A model generated the notes under the pieces. It was not told where the DNA came from and ran no database searches. It saw only the letters and a list, made by a program, of their open reading frames with translations. Below are positions 8,151-16,117 of a stretch of 23,875 bases of DNA, one piece after another. A program made the translations under genes and the position numbers. Origin of the DNA: Fidelibacterota bacterium (lineage in GTDB: Bacteria > Fidelibacterota > Fidelibacteria > Fidelibacterales > DSDE01); contig DSDE01000434.1 of assembly GCA_011049095.1 (NCBI GenBank), positions 1-23,875 on the forward strand, written 5' to 3'. Position 1 is the first letter of the stretch; every line of letters starts with the position of its first letter.

Positions 8151-8903
8151 TCAGACGGATTTTGCCTGATGAATCGCCTCAGCAAAAGCTTTCATCAGGG
8201 CAAAATCGCCATTCTCCTGGAAAAGATTGCCCGTGACAATAAAATCAGCTCCGGCCCGAATCTTCATCACCGCCGTTTCGATATCACGAATTCCGCCGCC
8301 CACAATGATGGGAATCTGGACAAATTTCCGGATTGCCGCGATCATTGTTTCAGGAACAGGGTGGTCGGCGCCGCTGCCAGCTTCCAGATAGAGCATTTTG
8401 AAGCCCATCATCTGGGCTGCCAGCGCGTGAGCCACAGCGATATCGGGCTTATGGGCAGGAATGGGACGAGTATTACTCATAAATTCTGCCGTGGTGGTGC
8501 GTCCGCTTTCGATGAGCATATAGCCTGTGGAAATGGGCTCCAGTCCTAACGCCAGAATCTGCGGCGCACCCATCACATGGTCACCAAAAAGATAATCAGG
8601 ATTGCGTCCGCTGATAACCGACAGAAAAAGCACTGCATCAAATCCGCCGGCAATCTGGGAAAGACTGCCCGGGAAAAGAATCACCGGAATCGTGGCTGCC
8701 GACTTGATGGCTTTCACCTTGGCGGGATAATCGGGGCGCAATAGCAAACTTCCTCCGACGAAAATGGCATCCACACCGGCTTCGCAAATCGCTTTGCTAA
8801 CTGCAGGAAGCTCTTCCACACTGCGTTCATCAGGGTCAATAAGGACAAAATGCCCCGCTTTATTCTGAGCGGGAAAGCTCAGCAGGTAATCGTGAACTTT
8901 CAT
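8151..8903 (-). CDS. Geranylgeranylglyceryl/heptaprenylglyceryl phosphate synthase family protein
   Basis: A 250-aa TIM-barrel protein of the GGGPS/PcrB family, which couples a polyprenyl diphosphate to sn-glycerol-1-phosphate in the first ether bond of archaeal-type lipids. Visible family motifs are HFVLIDPDE near the N-terminus (Asp23/Asp25 for magnesium), GSLL, the STGYMLIESG segment (about 125-134), LYLEAGSGA (171-179), VGGGIRD (201-207) and IVTGN (222-226); the last three form the phosphate/glycerol-phosphate site. The STGYMLIESG wording resembles the group II enzymes of archaea and Bacteroidota rather than Firmicutes PcrB. Prenyl length and real product are not readable. The ATG overlaps the gcvPA stop by four bases (8900-8903), so it is coupled to the glycine-cleavage genes. 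Confident family call, inferred substrate. Confidence 0.92.
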   Translation of the reverse strand: MKVHDYLLSFPAQNKAGHFVLIDPDERSVEELPAVSKAICEAGVDAIFVGGSLLLRPDYPAKVKAIKSAATIPVILFPGSLSQIAGGFDAVLFLSVISGRNPDYLFGDHVMGAPQILALGLEPISTGYMLIESGRTTTAEFMSNTRPIPAHKPDIAVAHALAAQMMGFKMLYLEAGSGADHPVPETMIAAIRKFVQIPIIVGGGIRDIETAVMKIRAGADFIVTGNLFQENGDFALMKAFAEAIHQAKSV

Positions 8904-10240
8904 AGCGACCGAAAGAAATTGACCAGCACATCCAAATCAGCTTTAGTCCGTTTTTCGGTAACGGCAATGAGCAGCTCGTGCGTTCTCTCAGGAAAAAACC
9001 TTTCCAGCGGGATGCCGAACAGAATATTCTCTTTGGCAGCCTGAATCAAAATCTCTCGGGATGGCCTGGGTGTTTTTATGACAAATTCCTTAAAAAACGG
9101 TGCATTGTAAGCCCTGGAGAATCCATCAACTTTGCAGATTTCATCCATCAGGTAATGGGCTTTATGGGCACATAATTCGGCTACTTTTCGCAAGCCGTTT
9201 TTCCCCATCAGCGCCATATATATGGTGGAAGCCAGAGCGACCAGACCTTGGTTTGTGCAGATATTGCTGGTGGCTTTTTCGCGGCGGATATGCTGTTCAC
9301 GCGTCTGCAGATTGAGAACAAAACCGCGTCGACCTTGCGCATCGAGCGTGGCGCCCACGATGCGCCCTGGCATTTTGCGAATATATTTTCCTTTGGCAGC
9401 AAAGACACCCAGATAGGGACCGCCAAAATTGAGATGATTGCCCAGAGACTGTCCTTCGGCAAAAACGATGTCAGCATTGATGTCACCGGGAGCCTTGAAA
9501 ATCGCCAGCCCGATGGGGTCCGCGCCCTGGATAAACAGCGCTTTAGCCTGATGTGCCAATTCTACCATTGGCTCGCACTCTTCTAAAAGGCCGAAAAAGT
9601 TAGGGCTCTGAACAATGACAGCGGCGGCAGACTTCTTGAGAAGCTCTGACAATGTGCCAATATTAGTCACGCCATTTTCAAGAAGAGGAACCATCACAAT
9701 CTCAAGCTTTAGGCTTTCGGCATAGGTTTTCAGCACCTTAAGATAGTGGGGATGAACAGCAGCAGAAACCAGGATACGATTTGATTTGCTCAGGCTTTTG
9801 GCCATCATCGCCGCTTCGGTCATGGCGGTGGCGCCGTCATACATCGAGGCATTGCTCACATCCATACCAGTAAGGGCGCAAATCATTGACTGATACTCAT
9901 ACATCGCCTGGAGCGTGCCCTGACTGACTTCCGCCTGATAGGGGGTGTAGGCGGTATAAAATTCTGAGCGGGAGATGAGAAAATCGACGACCTTGGGGAT
10001 AAAGTGGTCATAGGCGCCGCCACCCATAAAACTGATGGAAGATGCAGCTGGAAGGTTTTTAGCGGCCAGACGTTCCAGCTCTTGCTCAATTTCCAGCTCA
10101 GATAAGGGCTCCGGCAGCTCCAGGCTGACATTTTCTCGCAGCGTGTAGGGAACGGATTCAATCAGCTTTTCAAATGAATCCACGCCAATGCTTTCCAGCA
10201 TTTTTTGCCGGTCAGCATCTGTATTGGGGATGTAAACCAT
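8900..10240 (-). CDS. gcvPA: Glycine dehydrogenase (decarboxylating) subunit 1
   Basis: The alpha-type half of split glycine decarboxylase (P-protein), about 446 aa. With GcvPB it forms the PLP enzyme that decarboxylates glycine and passes the aminomethyl group to lipoylated GcvH. Recognisable segments are MVYIPNTDADRQKML at the start, SSISFMGGGAYDHFIP, FYTAYTPYQAEVSQGTLQAMYEYQ (split here as two motifs, FYTAYTPYQAE and SQGTLQAMYEYQ), and NICTNQGL near the C-terminal third. A longer reading from ATG 10276 is open but would overlap gcvH by 32 bases; the family N-terminus begins at the YIPNTD segment, so I chose ATG 10240, four bases after the gcvH stop. The PLP lysine belongs to the beta half, which is not in this window; GGGP synthase follows instead. 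Confidence 0.94.
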   Translation of the reverse strand: MVYIPNTDADRQKMLESIGVDSFEKLIESVPYTLRENVSLELPEPLSELEIEQELERLAAKNLPAASSISFMGGGAYDHFIPKVVDFLISRSEFYTAYTPYQAEVSQGTLQAMYEYQSMICALTGMDVSNASMYDGATAMTEAAMMAKSLSKSNRILVSAAVHPHYLKVLKTYAESLKLEIVMVPLLENGVTNIGTLSELLKKSAAAVIVQSPNFFGLLEECEPMVELAHQAKALFIQGADPIGLAIFKAPGDINADIVFAEGQSLGNHLNFGGPYLGVFAAKGKYIRKMPGRIVGATLDAQGRRGFVLNLQTREQHIRREKATSNICTNQGLVALASTIYMALMGKNGLRKVAELCAHKAHYLMDEICKVDGFSRAYNAPFFKEFVIKTPRPSREILIQAAKENILFGIPLERFFPERTHELLIAVTEKRTKADLDVLVNFFRSL

Positions 10241-10244
10241 ACTT

Positions 10245-10622
10245 TTACCCGATATGCTCCTGGTAAGCAGCGGCATCCATCAGGGAATCCAGCTCATCAA
10301 TGTCGCTTATTTCAATTTTTACCATCCAACCCTCGCCGTAAGGGTCGCTGTTGACCACTTCAGGCTGATCATTGAGCCCTTCGTTGATTTCTATAACTTT
10401 TCCCGAAATTGGGGCCAGCAGATCGGCCACAGTTTTCACGGCTTCAACTGTTCCCAATGGCTCATCTTTATCGGCATCGCTGCCCACCTCGGGAAGCTCT
10501 ACAAATACGACATCTCCCAGCTCACCCTGAGCAAAATCGGTAATGCCAATAGTGGCGACATTAGCTTCGACACGAACCCACTCGTGGTCCGTTGAATACT
10601 TTAATTCAGCAGGAATATTCAT
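10245..10622 (-). CDS. gcvH: Glycine cleavage system H protein
   Basis: 125 aa, normal length. It is the lipoyl carrier that shuttles the aminomethyl intermediate from the P-protein to the T-protein and is reoxidised by the L-protein. The lipoylated residue is Lys63 in GTVEAVKTVADLLAPISG (residues 57-74), and YSTDHEWVRVE near the N-terminus is typical. The ATG has AGGAG upstream (aaaaaggagcgtgttct before the start). It immediately precedes gcvPA with a four-base gap, so they form a pair. No glycine riboswitch fold is recognisable; only 80 bp separate it from accC. Confidence 0.97.
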   Translation of the reverse strand: MNIPAELKYSTDHEWVRVEANVATIGITDFAQGELGDVVFVELPEVGSDADKDEPLGTVEAVKTVADLLAPISGKVIEINEGLNDQPEVVNSDPYGEGWMVKIEISDIDELDSLMDAAAYQEHIG

Positions 10623-10686
10623 AGAACACGCTCCTTTTTGTTTAATTTCATAGCGAAATATAAGTGATTATCCTTAAAACCGATAC

Positions 10687-10703
10687 AATTTCATGATGAA
10701 ATT
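10687..10703 (-). other. Perfect AT-rich stem-loop at the accC stop
   Basis: A 7-bp perfect inverted repeat (aatttca / tgaaatt) with a 3-base loop abuts the accC stop codon in the 80-bp gap before gcvH. It is AT-only except one pair and lacks an adjacent T-run on the transcribed strand, so it is a poor intrinsic terminator. It might reduce read-through or mark an mRNA end. Confidence 0.35.
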
Positions 10704-12052
10704 TAAGGTTTGAATTTGATTTTTTCCAGAAAACTGGTGTCAAAATTTCCGGCAACAAAATCGGGATGTGCCAGGATTTGTTTTTGGAACGGGACTGTTG
10801 TTGGCAACCCTTCGATGACTGTCTCTTCCAGGGCACGCTGCATACGATTAATAGCTGATTGTCGTGTACTGCCCTGAACAATGATTTTCCCGATGAGAGA
10901 ATCATAATGTGGAGGAATATTGTAGCCACCATAAACGTGGCTATCAATGCGCACACCGCTTCCTCCAGGCATGTGAAAGGTGGTGACCACACCAGGATTA
11001 GGACGGAAATTGTGCTCCGGGTCTTCGGCATTAATGCGGCACTCGATGGCGTGTCCCCGCATTTCGTAGTTGCCGGTTTCCGGGGGCAATTTAAACCCAT
11101 CGGCGATGCGAATCTGCTTTTTCACCAGGTCCATTCCCACCACCATCTCAGTGACTGGATGCTCAACCTGGATACGGGTATTCATCTCTATAAAGTAAAA
11201 ATTGCCGTCTTTATCCATAAGAAATTCAATAGTGCCGGCGCCCTGGTAGTTGACAGACTTTGCGCCGCGGACAGCAATCTCCATCAAGTATTTGCGCTGC
11301 TTGGGTGAGATAGCCGGAGACGGACACTCTTCAATAAGCTTTTGGTGCCGCCTTTGAATACTGCATTCTCTTTCTCCTAGGGCAAAGACATTGCCAAATT
11401 GATCACCCAGCACCTGTACTTCTATATGGCGCGGCGATTGGATAAATTTTTCCAGATAGAGCTCTCCATTATTGAAGGCTGCAGCGGCTTCTGACTGGGC
11501 GGTTTGAAAGGCATTCTCCATTTGTGAGGCATCCATCACCAGGCGCATTCCCCGACCGCCACCGCCGGCGCTGGCTTTAATCATAACGGGATAGCCAAAT
11601 TCAGCAGCCAGCTTCCGGGCTTTTGCTATACTTTCCACGGGGCCATCACTTCCAGGAACCACCGGAACACCGGCAGCCCGCATGGTTCGCTTGGCTTCGG
11701 CTTTGTCGCCCATTTTACGGATGACACCAGGCTGGGCGCCTATGAAAATGAGTCCATTTTCCTGACAGATTTCCGCAAAGCCAGCATTTTCCGAAAGGAA
11801 ACCATAACCAGGATGAATGGCATCAGCATTGGTCAGCTCAGCAGCAGAGATGATATGTGCGATATTGAGGTAGCTTTTAGCAGAAGGCGGGGGACCAATG
11901 CAGACGGCTTCACCGGCAAAGCGGACATGCAGCGAATATTCATCGGCTGTGGAATAGACAGCCACTGTTTGCAGCCCCAGTTCATGAGCCGCCCGAATGA
12001 CCCGCAGCGCGATCTCCCCCCGATTGGCTATAAGAATTTTCTGAATTGCCAT
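10703..12052 (-). CDS. accC: Biotin carboxylase subunit of acetyl-CoA carboxylase
   Basis: 449 aa, the standard length for stand-alone AccC. It carboxylates biotin on AccB using ATP and bicarbonate, in the first step of fatty-acid synthesis. The N-terminal domain has KILIANRGEIALRVIRAA; the ATP-grasp glycine loop is SAGGGGRGM (161-169) preceded by Lys159; the active-site segment is EMNTRIQVEHPVTE (about 287-300). The C-terminal AHYDSLIGK-like segment is present as PHYDSLIGKI. The start codon shares one base with the accB stop (TAATG at 12050-12054), so translation is coupled. accA and accD are not in the window. Confidence 0.97.
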   Translation of the reverse strand: MAIQKILIANRGEIALRVIRAAHELGLQTVAVYSTADEYSLHVRFAGEAVCIGPPPSAKSYLNIAHIISAAELTNADAIHPGYGFLSENAGFAEICQENGLIFIGAQPGVIRKMGDKAEAKRTMRAAGVPVVPGSDGPVESIAKARKLAAEFGYPVMIKASAGGGGRGMRLVMDASQMENAFQTAQSEAAAAFNNGELYLEKFIQSPRHIEVQVLGDQFGNVFALGERECSIQRRHQKLIEECPSPAISPKQRKYLMEIAVRGAKSVNYQGAGTIEFLMDKDGNFYFIEMNTRIQVEHPVTEMVVGMDLVKKQIRIADGFKLPPETGNYEMRGHAIECRINAEDPEHNFRPNPGVVTTFHMPGGSGVRIDSHVYGGYNIPPHYDSLIGKIIVQGSTRQSAINRMQRALEETVIEGLPTTVPFQKQILAHPDFVAGNFDTSFLEKIKFKP

Positions 12053-12486
12053 TATTCGACCCTGAAAAGCGGTGAGTCAAATTCCACCGGCTGACCATTC
12101 TCCACTAATATTTCTTTGACTACACCGGATATTTCTGCTTCGATGGCATTCATAATTTTCATCGCTTCAATAATGCAGAGAGTCTGGCCTGCTTTAATCT
12201 CGTCACCCACTTTCACAAATGGCGGCTCTCCAGGCGCTGGTGAACGATAGAATGTGCCTACGATTGGACTTTTTATTAAAACACCGGCCACCGCAATGGT
12301 TTCGGTCTTTTGCTCCAGGGCGCCAAGATCAGCTTTATCACCTTTTACAGCAGCGGCTGGGGCAAGGGTGGCTGAAGAGGCGCTTTTGCTGATGCGGATT
12401 TTTCTTCCCCAGGCAGAATATTCCAGCTCACTGATATCACTCTCTTCTACAAGACGAACCAAGCGGCGAATCCACGCTTCACTCAT
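12052..12486 (-). CDS. accB: Biotin carboxyl carrier protein of acetyl-CoA carboxylase
   Basis: 144 aa. The N-terminal helix (MSEAWIRRLVRLVEESDISE) is the usual AccB leader, followed by an Ala-rich linker (about 35-65) and the biotinyl domain. Biotin attaches to Lys110 in IIEAMKIMNAIEAEISG. The ATG at 12486 is preferred because GGAGG lies seven bases upstream; an in-frame TTG one codon earlier (12489) is less likely. It sits 25 bp after the efp stop and directly before accC. The efp-accB-accC order is a common bacterial arrangement, which supports all three calls. Confidence 0.97.
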   Translation of the reverse strand: MSEAWIRRLVRLVEESDISELEYSAWGRKIRISKSASSATLAPAAAVKGDKADLGALEQKTETIAVAGVLIKSPIVGTFYRSPAPGEPPFVKVGDEIKAGQTLCIIEAMKIMNAIEAEISGVVKEILVENGQPVEFDSPLFRVE

Positions 12487-12511
12487 CAATATCCTCCTTT
12501 TGTTTCAGGGC

Positions 12512-13075
12512 TTATTTTTTAACCCGTTCAAGGTAGGCGCCATTGCGGGTGTCCACCTTGACCAGGTCGCCCTCATTCACAAAAAGGGGAACATTAACTT
12601 CGAGCCCTGTCTCAAGTGTTGCTGGTTTCGTCACGTTTGTCGCAGTATCACCGCGGACACCAGGCTCTGCATGGCTTACTTCCAACACAACAGCCGTAGG
12701 CAGATCAATGCTGATGGGCTTTTCCTGATAAACCAGGAAGCGCACCATATCATTTTCTTTAAAATAAAACTTAGCCTCACCAATAATCTCTTCACCCACG
12801 GGAATCTGATCATAGGTTTCATGGTCCATAAAATACCAAGCTATGCTGTCATTATAGAGATATTCCATTTCCCGGGCTTCTACGCGGGCTTCTTCTACTT
12901 TTTCACCGCTGCGAAAAGTATTTTCCAAAACCTGCCCTGTGAGAATATTTTTAAGCTTGGTGCGCACCACGGCGCCGGCACGACCCATTTTGCTATGCTG
13001 ATATTCCACAATCTTGAATAATGCGCCATTGTAAACAATGACCATACCGGGCCTAAAATCTGCTGTTGAAGCCAC
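12512..13075 (-). CDS. efp: Elongation factor P, Arg-32 type
   Basis: 187 aa, three beta-barrel domains as usual. EF-P binds between the P and E sites and relieves stalling at polyproline. The start is GTG (13075) with AAGGAG upstream; no better ATG is in frame. The tip of domain I reads HSKMGRAGAVVRTKLKNILTG, placing Arg32 where E. coli has the beta-lysylated Lys34 and where Pseudomonas and Shewanella have the rhamnosylated Arg32. The signature region EPGVRGDTATNVTKPATLETG and the C-terminal VDTRNGAYLERVKK are intact. No modification gene (earP, epmA or epmB) is seen here. It lies upstream of accB with 25 bp between the coding regions. Confidence 0.96.
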   Translation of the reverse strand: MASTADFRPGMVIVYNGALFKIVEYQHSKMGRAGAVVRTKLKNILTGQVLENTFRSGEKVEEARVEAREMEYLYNDSIAWYFMDHETYDQIPVGEEIIGEAKFYFKENDMVRFLVYQEKPISIDLPTAVVLEVSHAEPGVRGDTATNVTKPATLETGLEVNVPLFVNEGDLVKVDTRNGAYLERVKK

Positions 13076-13125
13076 AAATCACTCCTTTATTATGATGTTG
13101 AAAATGCTGTTTTACTCACAGCCAA

Positions 13126-13320
13126 TTATTTATCCTTTTTAAAAACCAGCAGCAAAGTATCGCGAAAAATGCGAAAAGAAGCAGGCTTGGCCAGATTGCT
13201 AATGGAAACCAATTCCCAACCATTTTGGACTTCCTCCGTCAGCAGCTCCTGAATTTTTGCTGCAGTGATGCCCTCACCAAACCAACGGTCTTTAACGGTT
13301 AGTGTTTTATACTCTTTCAT
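13126..13320 (-). CDS. DUF4177-like small protein
   Basis: A 64-aa protein beginning MKEYKTLTVKDRWFG. It contains a short helix (ITAAKIQELLTEEVQNGWELVS, in two parts ITAAKIQELL and EVQNGWELVSI) and a basic beta strand end LLLVFKKDK. The pattern, in which EYK starts, NGWELVSI follows and a hydrophobic strand closes, resembles the DUF4177 family, whose function is unknown. I chose ATG 13320 because GGGGGAA sits five bases upstream; ATG 13332 (four residues longer) overlaps that ribosome site. It lies 50 bp before efp and about 60 bp after the SDR gene, so it may belong to either transcript. Confidence 0.72.
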   Translation of the reverse strand: MKEYKTLTVKDRWFGEGITAAKIQELLTEEVQNGWELVSISNLAKPASFRIFRDTLLLVFKKDK

Positions 13321-13381
13321 ATTTTCCCCCATCGCTAAAGTTATGCCTATTGTTTTCTATTTTCAAGCATGATATTTCAGC

Positions 13382-14074
13382 TTAGAAATCTCCCTGCACC
13401 CGCCGCAAGGTCATCTCTTCCACTACTGCAGGGAATGACTGGTCTAAAATAAATCCCACAGCATTGGCAATGCTTTCAGGTTTCATCATCTCCTCTTTAG
13501 GAAATGAGCTGCTATCCCACCACGATGTAGCCGTGGCAGCGGGAAAAACAGAACTGACGCCGATGTGAAAGGGCCGCAATTCTTCCCGAAGGGTATCGGC
13601 AAACATTTTCAGCCCGGCTTTACTGACGCCATAGGCAGATCCGCCAGAAAAAACTTTTCCAGCAGCGATACTGTTTATAAAAATTAGCTGACCGCTTTTC
13701 CGCAATTTCATTTGGGGCAGCAGTTTTTGTGTGATGAACACTGCAGCGTTCAGATTCAGGTCTAATTGTTTTTGCCACTCTTGGAAGTCCAGCTCTTCTA
13801 TATTTCCAAAAAGGCCGCTACCGGCATTGTGTATGACACAATCAATTTTTGGGATATCACTGCAAAGCTGCGCCATCACCTTTTCCAGTGACTCTAAATC
13901 GCTTAAGTCAACTTGATAAGGGACGGCTTGATTTGGGTGTTCAGCGGCAATTTTCTCCATGGCATCAATATTTCTGCTCAGCATCACAATCTTTTCGCCC
14001 CGCAGCAGCAATTTTTTCGCGATGCTTTTACCAATGCCTCTGCTGGCGCCAGTAATCACAATCGTTTGCTTCAC
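13382..14074 (-). CDS. Short-chain dehydrogenase/reductase
   Basis: A 230-aa classical SDR. The cofactor motif TGASRGIG is at residues 8-15, with NAG at 83-85, and the catalytic Ser135, Tyr148 and Lys152 are in NSIAAG and SAYGVSKAG. The residue after the second strand is Arg (MLSRN), which usually favours NADP(H). The start is GTG (14074) with GGAGG six bases upstream. It begins 12 bp after the YitT-family stop, so the two are co-transcribed. The substrate cannot be read from sequence. Confidence 0.93.
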   Translation of the reverse strand: MKQTIVITGASRGIGKSIAKKLLLRGEKIVMLSRNIDAMEKIAAEHPNQAVPYQVDLSDLESLEKVMAQLCSDIPKIDCVIHNAGSGLFGNIEELDFQEWQKQLDLNLNAAVFITQKLLPQMKLRKSGQLIFINSIAAGKVFSGGSAYGVSKAGLKMFADTLREELRPFHIGVSSVFPAATATSWWDSSSFPKEEMMKPESIANAVGFILDQSFPAVVEEMTLRRVQGDF

Positions 14075-14086
14075 TTGATCCTCCTG

Positions 14087-14968
14087 CTATTCTTCCATTA
14101 AAGTTGTGCGAGCTCTAAATCCTTCACCCTGTAAAATAGCGATGTTTTGCACAGTGACAAAAGCATTTGTATCTTCTTCTTTGATGATACGGCGGATTTG
14201 CTCCACCTGCCTGGTAGAAATCACACAATAGAGGGACTTTTTTTCTGTATTGGTAAACATTCCCACGCTGTCCAGGCCGGTGACGCCGCGGTTCATTTCC
14301 GAAAGAATGCGCTGAGAGATAGCTTGCCATTTCTCGCTGATGATGATCACCCCTTTCTCGCTGGCGACACCCTCCGTGACCACATCCACAATTTTGGAAG
14401 AGATACCCAGGGAAATCAGTCCAAAGAGAATTAAATCCACATTTTGGAAAATGGCTCCTGTGGCGATAATCACGCCGGTATCAATCACTATAAAGCTCCA
14501 GCCAAGACTCAGATTTGTATACTTGTGGAGAATGCGGGCCACAATATCGCTGCCACCGGTGGTGCCGCGACCCCGCATAATAATTCCCAGTCCCACTCCG
14601 AGAATCACACCACCGTATAAAGAGGCAAGAATATGGTCTGTTGTCAAGGCGCCCCAACCTAAATATTTATCCATACCATCGGTAAAAAAAGAAATAGTAA
14701 AAACTCCCCAGAGCGTTTTTGCGCCAAACTTTTTGCCAAATACTTTCACTCCGATGAGAAAGAGTGGGACATTCATCGCCAGCATTGAAATGCCGGCAGG
14801 AATTTTAAACAAGTGATACAAAATGGTAGCCATTCCAGATACCCCGCCGGCTGTTACTTTGTTTGGAATCAAAAAAACCACCAGTGAGAAAGCCATTACC
14901 GCTGAGCCCAGCGTAATAATTACATAGTCAACCACATTTCTTTTCAAATTCAATTCACGTTCCGTCAT
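14087..14968 (-). CDS. YitT family (DUF161 / DUF2179) membrane protein
   Basis: A 293-aa protein with five or six hydrophobic helices over residues about 12-190 (VDYVIITLGSAVMAFSLVVF, then VTAGGVSGMATILY, GVILGVGLGIIMRGRGTTGGS) and a soluble C-terminal DUF2179 domain (about 200-293, KGVIIISEKWQAISQRIL). The N-terminal VTAGGVSG and central TGGSDIVAR repeats are hallmarks of the family. The ATG has AGGAG seven bases upstream. Molecular function is not established; transport or metabolite sensing has been suggested for the family. It is the first gene of the run with the SDR gene; 117 bp separate it from the decayed hydrolase gene. Confidence 0.92.
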   Translation of the reverse strand: MTERELNLKRNVVDYVIITLGSAVMAFSLVVFLIPNKVTAGGVSGMATILYHLFKIPAGISMLAMNVPLFLIGVKVFGKKFGAKTLWGVFTISFFTDGMDKYLGWGALTTDHILASLYGGVILGVGLGIIMRGRGTTGGSDIVARILHKYTNLSLGWSFIVIDTGVIIATGAIFQNVDLILFGLISLGISSKIVDVVTEGVASEKGVIIISEKWQAISQRILSEMNRGVTGLDSVGMFTNTEKKSLYCVISTRQVEQIRRIIKEEDTNAFVTVQNIAILQGEGFRARTTLMEE

Positions 14969-15085
14969 TTTCGGTCTCCTTATTTCGGCGACGAATTTAC
15001 AATAATTTATGATGATTCACACGCAGAATCGGCCCTGATAATGGGACAAATATGCTAATGGGCAAGAATGAAATCTGTAGCTTTG

Positions 15086-16051
15086 CTAGTCGTTTTTATT
15101 CAAAAAAATACTGACTGCCTTATTGAATTCCGCTTCCATTTCTAAATGATGAATGTGTGAAGCTCCCTCAAAGACAATCAATTCGCCTTTGGGTGTCAGC
15201 GACTTATAGTATCCAGTGCTGGCAGGGGTGGCTTCATCATATTCACCGCAGGTGAAAAGCACCGGAATCCCCAGATTCCGTAAGTCTTCTGCCCGCTCAA
15301 AATCTCGCAGATTGCCGGTTTGGGTAAATTCACTGGGTCCCCACATCGTATTATAGACAGGCATCGCCAGCGTATTGAATGATTCCATCAGTATCTCCGG
15401 CCAGGGGTCCATTCGACAGACAAACTGTCCATAAAAGGCCATCAACGCCTCCTGATAGGCTGGATTGGCAAAATCTCCCCGCGCTTCACAGTCCAAAATT
15501 GTATTCTGAATATGCTCTGGCAATGAAAGAATATGGTTCCTTTGGTCTTTATTCCAGCGTGAAACACTGATTGCTGGCGCCGCTTATACCAGACTCTGCA
15601 CCATTTCATTGGCTTTCGTGGCCATAAACTCCATTGCCAGCATGGTGCCCCAGCATTGACCGAGAATATGCACTTTCTCAAGCTGGAAATAGGCTATCAG
15701 CGTCTCAAATTCATCAGCAAAACGAGTGGCTTTCTATAGGGAGCTATCGTTAGGCTGCTCCGAATTTCCACAGCCAAGCTGATCATAATAAATCACCGGC
15801 CGTTCATCCGCTAGTGCATCCAGTTAACGCAGATAATTATGAGGCACACAGGGGCCGCCGTGCAAAACCAACAGAGGAATGCCGGGCTGCTCTTTACCCA
15901 CAATTTTGTACCAGACCTTGCCACCGGCAACTTCAACAAATCCTTCATTTGAAAATTGTTCTATTTGATGCATTGTCTCCTCCGTCTTATTTTGACATCC
16001 AAAAAGCAGCGCCAAAAAAGCTATCATCGCCGCCAATACTATTTTCTTCAT
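15086..16051 (-). pseudogene. Decayed lipoprotein-type proline iminopeptidase-like alpha/beta hydrolase
   Basis: One continuous 322-codon frame, with no frameshift, contains three in-frame stops: TAA at 15824-15826, TAG at 15734-15736 and TAA at 15584-15586. The frame starts with a lipoprotein signal peptide (MKKIVLAAMIAFLALLFGC, lipobox LFGC) and has a GAGGA ribosome site. The hydrolase core is recognisable: LHGGPCVPHNYL (family LHGGPG, here Gly to Cys at residue 68), YYDQLGCGNSE, nucleophile elbow GQCWGTM (family Ser, here Cys133), CGEYDEATPAS and GASHIHH. The middle stop replaces the Trp seen in the family segment SLW. Loss of the nucleophile Ser and oxyanion-hole Gly, plus three stops, point to a dead gene rather than read-through, although sequencing errors cannot be excluded. 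The downstream fragment (15086-15523) is open but lacks the active site. Confidence 0.86.
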
Positions 16052-16117
16052 TATTCTTCCTCAAAATGTGCACGATTTACTAAAACTGCTATTATCCTAA
16101 TCACTTCATATGACCTA

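Noticed and set aside
10623..10702. Glycine riboswitch upstream of gcvH
   Set aside because: The gap is only 80 bp, AT-rich, and lacks the glycine aptamer core pattern.
12254..13021. A 255-codon plus-strand frame across accB and efp
   Set aside because: It crosses two well-identified genes on the opposite strand and shows no domain.
15584..15826. Stop-codon reassignment or read-through explaining the three in-frame stops
   Set aside because: All other genes here are free of internal stops and end in TAA, TAG or TGA; the broken gene also lost its nucleophile Ser, so decay is simpler.
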